A program made the translations under genes and the position numbers. Below are positions 59,271-64,000 of a stretch of DNA of 64,000 nucleotides, one piece after another. Under the pieces are notes generated by a model. It did not search any database. It was not told the DNA's origin and was given only the letters and a program-made list of their open reading frames with translations. This DNA is from Saccharina japonica (taxonomy: Eukaryota; Sar; Phaeophyceae; Laminariales; Laminariaceae), in the NCBI GenBank assembly GCA_008828725.1, contig MEHQ01000282.1:45321-109320 (forward strand), given 5' to 3'. The first letter of the stretch is position 1. Each line of letters begins with the position of its first letter.

Positions 59271-59449
59271 CGTACTTGTTACTCTGGTACGTACTTAATA
59301 CTTGCCAGAGTAATTACGGTGTGTACATATGTAGTACATCGCGCGCGCAGGTTCGTTCGTTCATAGAAAACGTTTGAAAATTAATGTTTATTTCTTTTAG
59401 GAACGTAATATTTGCACGGAAAAAAAACAGACGTACCATTGACCCCTGA

Positions 59450-59555
59450 AAAATAGTCAAAATATCACCAGGGTGAGAGTTGAACTAGGGTGCCGATGCT
59501 ATTAATACTAAATACTCGCTCGTGAGCAGCCTTACTTTTGAAGCTGACCATTTTT
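59450..59555 (-). mobile_element. SINE head fragment
   Basis: Reverse-strand piece (AAATATCACCAGGGTGAGAG, GTGCCGATGCTATTAATACT, GAAGCTGACCA) covering only the head and start of the body. Confidence 0.5.
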
Positions 59556-59880
59556 TTTTTGTCCATTTATCATCTTTGCCTTTTTTCCCTCTCTCCTTCC
59601 TAGTCGTAACTCAGATCCGGGGTCATAAAGTAGGCTCTTCTCCCTCCTCCCCCACTACGGTTCTTGCCTTGCTTTTCATCGAGAGAAGATTTCAGCACTC
59701 TCTTTCCTCGTCAACTTTCGTCGATTTGTGCTTACCCACGCTACGAGTGTAATATGCGCTCTCGACAGTTGGTGTCCTTTGGGAATAAAAATCTCCATAC
59801 GAGGAGAATCGAACCCCCGGCCTCCAACGCTAACAGGCTTCGCGTGGCGCGTGGCTACCTGTTAGACCTACGAGTATACC
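59556..59880 (-). mobile_element. SINE-like element with a third head type
   Basis: Tail CGTAACTCAGATCCGGGGTC and type A body (CTCGTCAACTTTCGTCGATT), joined to a different tRNA-like head. Its complement carries AGGTCTAACAGGTAGCCACG and B box GGGGGTTCGATTCTCC. Confidence 0.55.
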
Positions 59881-59939
59881 ATACCATATTCTTATTACCA
59901 TTATTCTAATAATTAATTGAGCTCAGGAAATCGTCGGTT

Positions 59940-60310
59940 CTCCACACTCGGGCCATTTGCATATCTCAGGAAAGCCTGACTTCTCTACGCTCGTGCCTCG
60001 CGCTCCGTGTTCTTACCCCCCGCCGTAGTTGAGATTTTTTTTCCGCCGCCGTGATGAATTCTTGGAATTTTCCAAGTTCTATTGATTTAATGTGTGAGGA
60101 TAAAACCCTGATGAATGCTCCGGTCCGTATCCGGACTCTTACAGTGATGAGATTTTTTTTCCCCCCGCCCTCATGAATGTTCGAAGTTTTTTATCCAAGT
60201 TCGATTTATTTTCCACCCGTCCTGACGAATTTTCGAAATGTTCTATCCAAGTTCTATTAATATGTTTATCCACTTTTATGATGGAGTTTGTGTGAGGATG
60301 AAAATTTAGC
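59940..60310. repeat. Imperfect tandem repeats, related to 62430-62640
   Basis: Units around CGCTCGTGCCTCGCGCTCCG, CTTACCCCCCGCCGT and GATGAATTTTCGAA...TATCCAAGTTC recur here several times and again at 62430-62640. Confidence 0.5.
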
Positions 60311-60526
60311 ACCCCTCTACGTATATACGATACCATTCATTTACTTGATACCTGATATAATTTTGCTGCTATTGATATATTATCACCTGAAGAAGACATT
60401 AATTAATACATGCACATAACAATACGCGTGCAGCGTATCATAAAAACAGTGTTCATATACTGGATGGTATGATATTGATAGATAGATGTCGTCGTCGTGT
60501 TATTTTTTTTGCCCATTTTTACCATT

Positions 60527-60616
60527 TCAGGACTGCAGTCCCGTTTTGTGGACAAACCACTCTAATTCTAAGCAATTTGTCCCCACAACGGGACTCCAGT
60601 CCTATAAGGGCTAAGT
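60527..60616. mobile_element. 93-bp MITE family, copy 2
   Basis: CTGCAGTCCCGTTTTGTGGA, CAAACCACTCTAATTCTAAG and CAATTTGTCCCCACAACGGG match 2679-2771 closely. The left terminal arm is more eroded than the right. Confidence 0.65.
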
Positions 60617-61017
60617 TGTTGTTGCTGTTGTTGTTGGTACGTTGTTTACGTTGTTGTTACGTAGTGTTTTTTTTTTTTAGTGCCGCTACGTACGAGTTCG
60701 ACTACGAGTTCGTGTTTTTGTATGTTGGGTATTTTTTTTGTCGCTATACCAGGTTATTTTTTTAAGTACCCCTTTACGTATATACGTAGTGATACCAATT
60801 ATTATTTTTTCAAGTAAACAGGTATTTTTATTTTTTTATATATTACAGACGTAGACTTTTTGTACCAGGTATGATATGTATGTATGTTGCCCATTTAATG
60901 TGTTGTTGTTGTTGTTGAGCTTTTCAATGGTCGCTTCGGTTTGTAGAGGGATGTCATGTTCCTTTTTCTCCATGGCTTTGGCTTCTTGGGCATAACTCCC
61001 GGAAACACGAGATCGTA

Positions 61018-61560
61018 AATGGATGTGGCTGTTGTCTGTCGCGTGTTGCACGAGAAAAAAACGTTTGTATGCTTCTTGGGTATCCCTGCCGTATTTTAGA
61101 CACATGAGCGTAGATGGATATGGCAGTTGTACGTCGTGTGTTGAACTGGTAGTAAAAGTTTTTTATATTTTGATTGTTGTGTCGATTTTCGTAGATGGAT
61201 GTGGCGGTTGTCTGTCGTGTGTCGCACGGGAATTTGTTTTTGTTTTATCCCACGGTATTGCGGTGGGGTGGTATATTCTGTTCGTGGCGGTTGTCTGGCG
61301 TGTGTTGCACGGGAGAACGCTTTTTATATTTTAATTGTTTTGTCGATTTCCCGATTTGTTAAGCGGTTGACTATCATCGTGTGCAGCACGGGAAATCGTT
61401 TTCGTTTCATTTGGTAGTAGCGGTTGAGTGGAATATTCCATTCGTGGTATTCGTGGATTTTTCATGGCTTTTGCTTCTTGGGCACCATTGCCGGACACGA
61501 GAGCGTAGATGGATGTGGCGTTGGTCTAGCGTGTGTTGCATGGTGTTGCATGGTGTTGCA
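61018..61560 (+). repeat. G/T-rich imperfect tandem repeats
   Basis: Units around GATGGATGTGGCGGTTGTCT, GTCGTGTGTTGCACGGGA and TTTATATTTTGATTGTT recur about five times at roughly 150-200 bp spacing. Open frames on this strand (e.g. 61023-61334) follow the repeat and lack stops only because of composition. Confidence 0.5.
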
Positions 61561-62053
61561 CGGAAAACACCCTATATTTTGATGTTATGTGCTTTTTTAC
61601 ATGGATGGGTTGGGCTTCTTTCGCGTCACTCCTTTAGTTGTCTGTCGTGCGTTGTGGGAAAGTGGCTTGGGTATACCACATTTTAGAGTCCGTCGATTTT
61701 ATTCCATGGTTTGGCTTTGCTTGCCTCATTGCGATGCTTTGTGTGTTTTCTTGCTGGAGAGTTTGCCTTTGATTGGGGCTCATTTATTGCGTCAGGGATC
61801 AATAATCGACAATATTTCAACGGGACTTCTTTTGATGTTATGGGCCTTTTTTGCATCATTCATTACGTCAGGAATCAACAATACAAACTGGGTCTCTTCA
61901 ACGGTCCCTTGACATCGTAAACTGGAGCCTTAGCCTCTCGGTCGCTTGGCATCGTAAACTACCTCATGTATTGTGGGCCTTATTCCTCCTTCGCTTCGCC
62001 GACGGCCTGGGCCGGCGGCGAAGCCCCCTTGTATCTATTAATATGATTACACT

Positions 62054-62159
62054 TGTTGTGCCGTTTCGTCACAAATCGCTGTCAGGCGTCCGAAACGGTC
62101 CATTCATATGATTATCTTGTTGTGCTGTTTCGTCACAAATCGCTCTCAGGCGTCCGAGG
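62054..62159 (+). repeat. ~58-bp tandem duplication
   Basis: TTGTTGTGC(C/T)GTTTCGTCAC then AAATCGCT(G/C)TCAGGCGTCCGA occurs twice in a row. Confidence 0.75.
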
Positions 62160-62837
62160 GTCAAATCGGCGAACCGTGGCTACGAACGTATTTCCCTTCT
62201 TTGCCTATGCTATACCTCTCTCACGTCCGCCGCCCGCGGTACATGTCATAATGCAGTTTTTGTCAACATCCACTCTGCTGTGTTATTTCCTTTTTGCCAG
62301 CACTGAAGTTTCGTTTGCGTGATGTGAAGTTTCATCCTCCTTCGTTAGCTTCGTCGGCGGCGTGTACCGACGGCGAACGTTTCCCCTTGTGTTACCATAT
62401 TTTTGTATCGGATGAGCTCAGCAAAACGTCAGTTCTCGACGCTCGTGAGTTCTCGACGCTCGTGCCTCGCGCTCCATTTTCATATAGTAGAACCTGAGTT
62501 ATCGACGCTCATGCCTCGCGCTCCGTGCTCTTACCCCCCGCCGTGATGAAGTTTTTCTATCCAAGTTCATTTAATGTTTATCCACTTATTATGATCGAGT
62601 TTGTGTGACAATGAACAATTTAGTGCCTCGTGCTCCCTATCCGTATGCCGTATACCCACCCGCCGTCATGTTTGTGGTAATTCATGCACGTATTATAATT
62701 TCATTTTGTTTCAAGACAATACGTCGTTTATATGGTATGCATGTATATGCATATATATACAGTAAGTAGTAGTATCGATTTGATTATTTTTCACTACCGA
62801 AATCGATTTTTGGATAGGTATCATACTCGTATGTCTC

Positions 62838-62990
62838 TTATCAGTTAAATAGGTCTCTTATCAGTTAAAAATAACGTTAGCGTTAAGCCGTTCGCCGTTC
62901 TGCTCACTGGTTCATCTTGACGTCGAATACGATGCCACCGTTAGCTCCGGTTCATCTATCGCCGTCGAATACGGTGCCACCATTAGCTCC
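62838..62990 (+). repeat. Two short tandem duplications
   Basis: GTCTCTTATCAGTTAAA occurs twice at 62833-62870. A ~42-bp unit GGTTCATCT...CGTCGAATAC(G)...GCCACC(G/A)TTAGCTCCG occurs twice at 62910-62990. Confidence 0.7.
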
Positions 62991-63204
62991 GTTCATCTCC
63001 TACCTTCTTCGTAGAGTCGCGCCCCTTCTTTGCGAATAGCCTTTTTTACCATCATCCCATATTATATAACTATTAATATATCGAAGTTTCGCTATAAATT
63101 ACCCACGTATCACCGCTTCATACGTCCACGTATCTATACTCTAATGCAGTCACCTTTGCGCAAGTCTCCGTCGTGCATCGTAGCGTTCGTTGTTGAATAT
63201 GTGA

Positions 63205-63425
63205 GCCGTATCATCCCATATATTATCTTTGTACTTCTGCCCCTCTCCCTCCATAATCATAGTGGTAACACAGATCCGGGGTCACAAAGTAGGCTCCTCT
63301 CCCTCCCTCCCCACTACGGCTCGCGCCTTGATTTTTATCGCGCAGAGGGTTCAGCAATCCCAACGCTCGTCGGTCTTCATCGAATGTTGCTAACTCACGC
63401 TCTTCTCGCGCTTTCTGCTACTACC
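63205..63425 (-). mobile_element. SINE-like element, type B body, head missing
   Basis: Tail ACACAGATCCGGGGTCACAA and AAGTAGGCTCCTCTCC; body GCGCAGAGGGTTCAGCA, CCCAACGCTCGTCGG, CTAACTCACGCTCTTCTCGC. The 220-bp piece stops before the tRNA-like head. Confidence 0.6.
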
Positions 63426-64000
63426 ACCCATCTGCGCTGTACTGCTGTGGCTAGCTGTTCATCGGAGCAAGCGGTCCGTAATCCACCATCTACCTTTCTG
63501 TTGTGCTGATATATGTGACTGACCCACTCTCACTTTGGCCTGAAATGTAATGGTCGCTTTGATCAAATAGGAGTACGTACCTCAACTGTTCATACGTACG
63601 AGTACATGTATTTTTTGTGTTTCTTTCCTGAAGCTCACTTCAGAAATCTACAAGACATCAGACAATATGCAGCAAACACAAACAACGAGGTCACAGCCCC
63701 GCCTAGAAGCACAAGCAGCAGACATTACTGTGGCGGGTCCGCCGTTTACTGCTGCTGTGGCTATTAGTGGTTGCTTCATCGGCGGCTTGCATCCGTCATC
63801 AGCAATCGCCACCACACCTCTCTCTCTCTTTTGCGCTGCTGCCTGCTGCCTGCCTGTGCTTGCATGGTGTATGTGCGGCCTGTCGTGCATATGGCGCAAG
63901 CCGCGACAAATAATACTGTACCGGTATTTGGGCAAATCATTTTTTAATGTTTAACTATTTATTTTCAGGTGCGGGGGTGCAATCTGGGCAAAACAAAAAA

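Noticed and set aside
59770-59880. tRNA-like sequence with B box on the minus strand
   Set aside because: It looks tRNA-derived but is joined to a SINE body and tail, so it is annotated as a SINE head rather than a tRNA gene.

Overview
The window is nuclear DNA of an intron-rich eukaryote, most likely a brown alga (Phaeophyceae, Ectocarpus-like). That placement is inference. It rests on very long introns, GT-AG junctions with a strong GTGAGT donor, sparse coding sequence, many short repeats, TTAGGG-type telomere-like tracts, and above all an LRR gene in which each leucine-rich repeat is its own 72-nt exon. The last arrangement has been described for Ectocarpus LRR-ROCO receptor candidates. 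No bacterial-style operons, rRNAs or intact tRNA genes were seen.

The central object is one split plus-strand gene, about 9057-40049, which is not visible as a long ORF. I assembled 22 exons by eye. They are: a signal-peptide exon (9057-9123); a short Cys exon (9496-9553); an LRR N-cap exon (9938-10027); twelve 72-nt phase 2-2 exons and one 81-nt phase 2-2 exon, each carrying one LRR (12092-30775); a 42-nt LRR C-cap exon (31150-31191); a 44-nt connector that moves the phase from 2 to 1 (32010-32053); two Cys-rich phase 1-1 exons (33104-33190, 35634-35735); and an 855-nt exon for a large GDPH domain (von Willebrand D-like start, Root-cap-like end; 36074-36928). A terminal exon at 39943-40049 is likely but less certain. 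Every junction found keeps the reading frame, giving 763 codons to the end of exon 21 and about 798 aa with the proposed last exon. The product looks like a secreted LRR recognition or adhesion protein. Exons 9-12 sit in a tandem array of duplicated exon-intron cassettes (19.1-20.8 kb), which shows how such a gene gains repeats.

Around the gene the DNA is mostly repeats. 0-9 kb: SINE-like elements with tRNA-like heads, a 93-bp MITE, a roughly 0.45-kb palindrome, and two head-to-head TIR transposon copies carrying the same eroded ORF (5.05-7.13 kb). 40-50 kb: a dispersed repeat of about 0.5 kb, a foldback element with two 390-bp arms (45.66-46.92 kb), and clustered SINEs. 52.0-54.6 kb: a composite element with long terminal inverted repeats enclosing two direct copies of a module rich in CGATTCGATT. 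55-64 kb: minisatellites, SINEs and simple repeats. Outside the LRR gene there are only weak coding candidates, at 44813-45166 on the minus strand, 54601-54687 and 55305-55377. Most of the longer open frames lie in introns or repeats and look non-coding.
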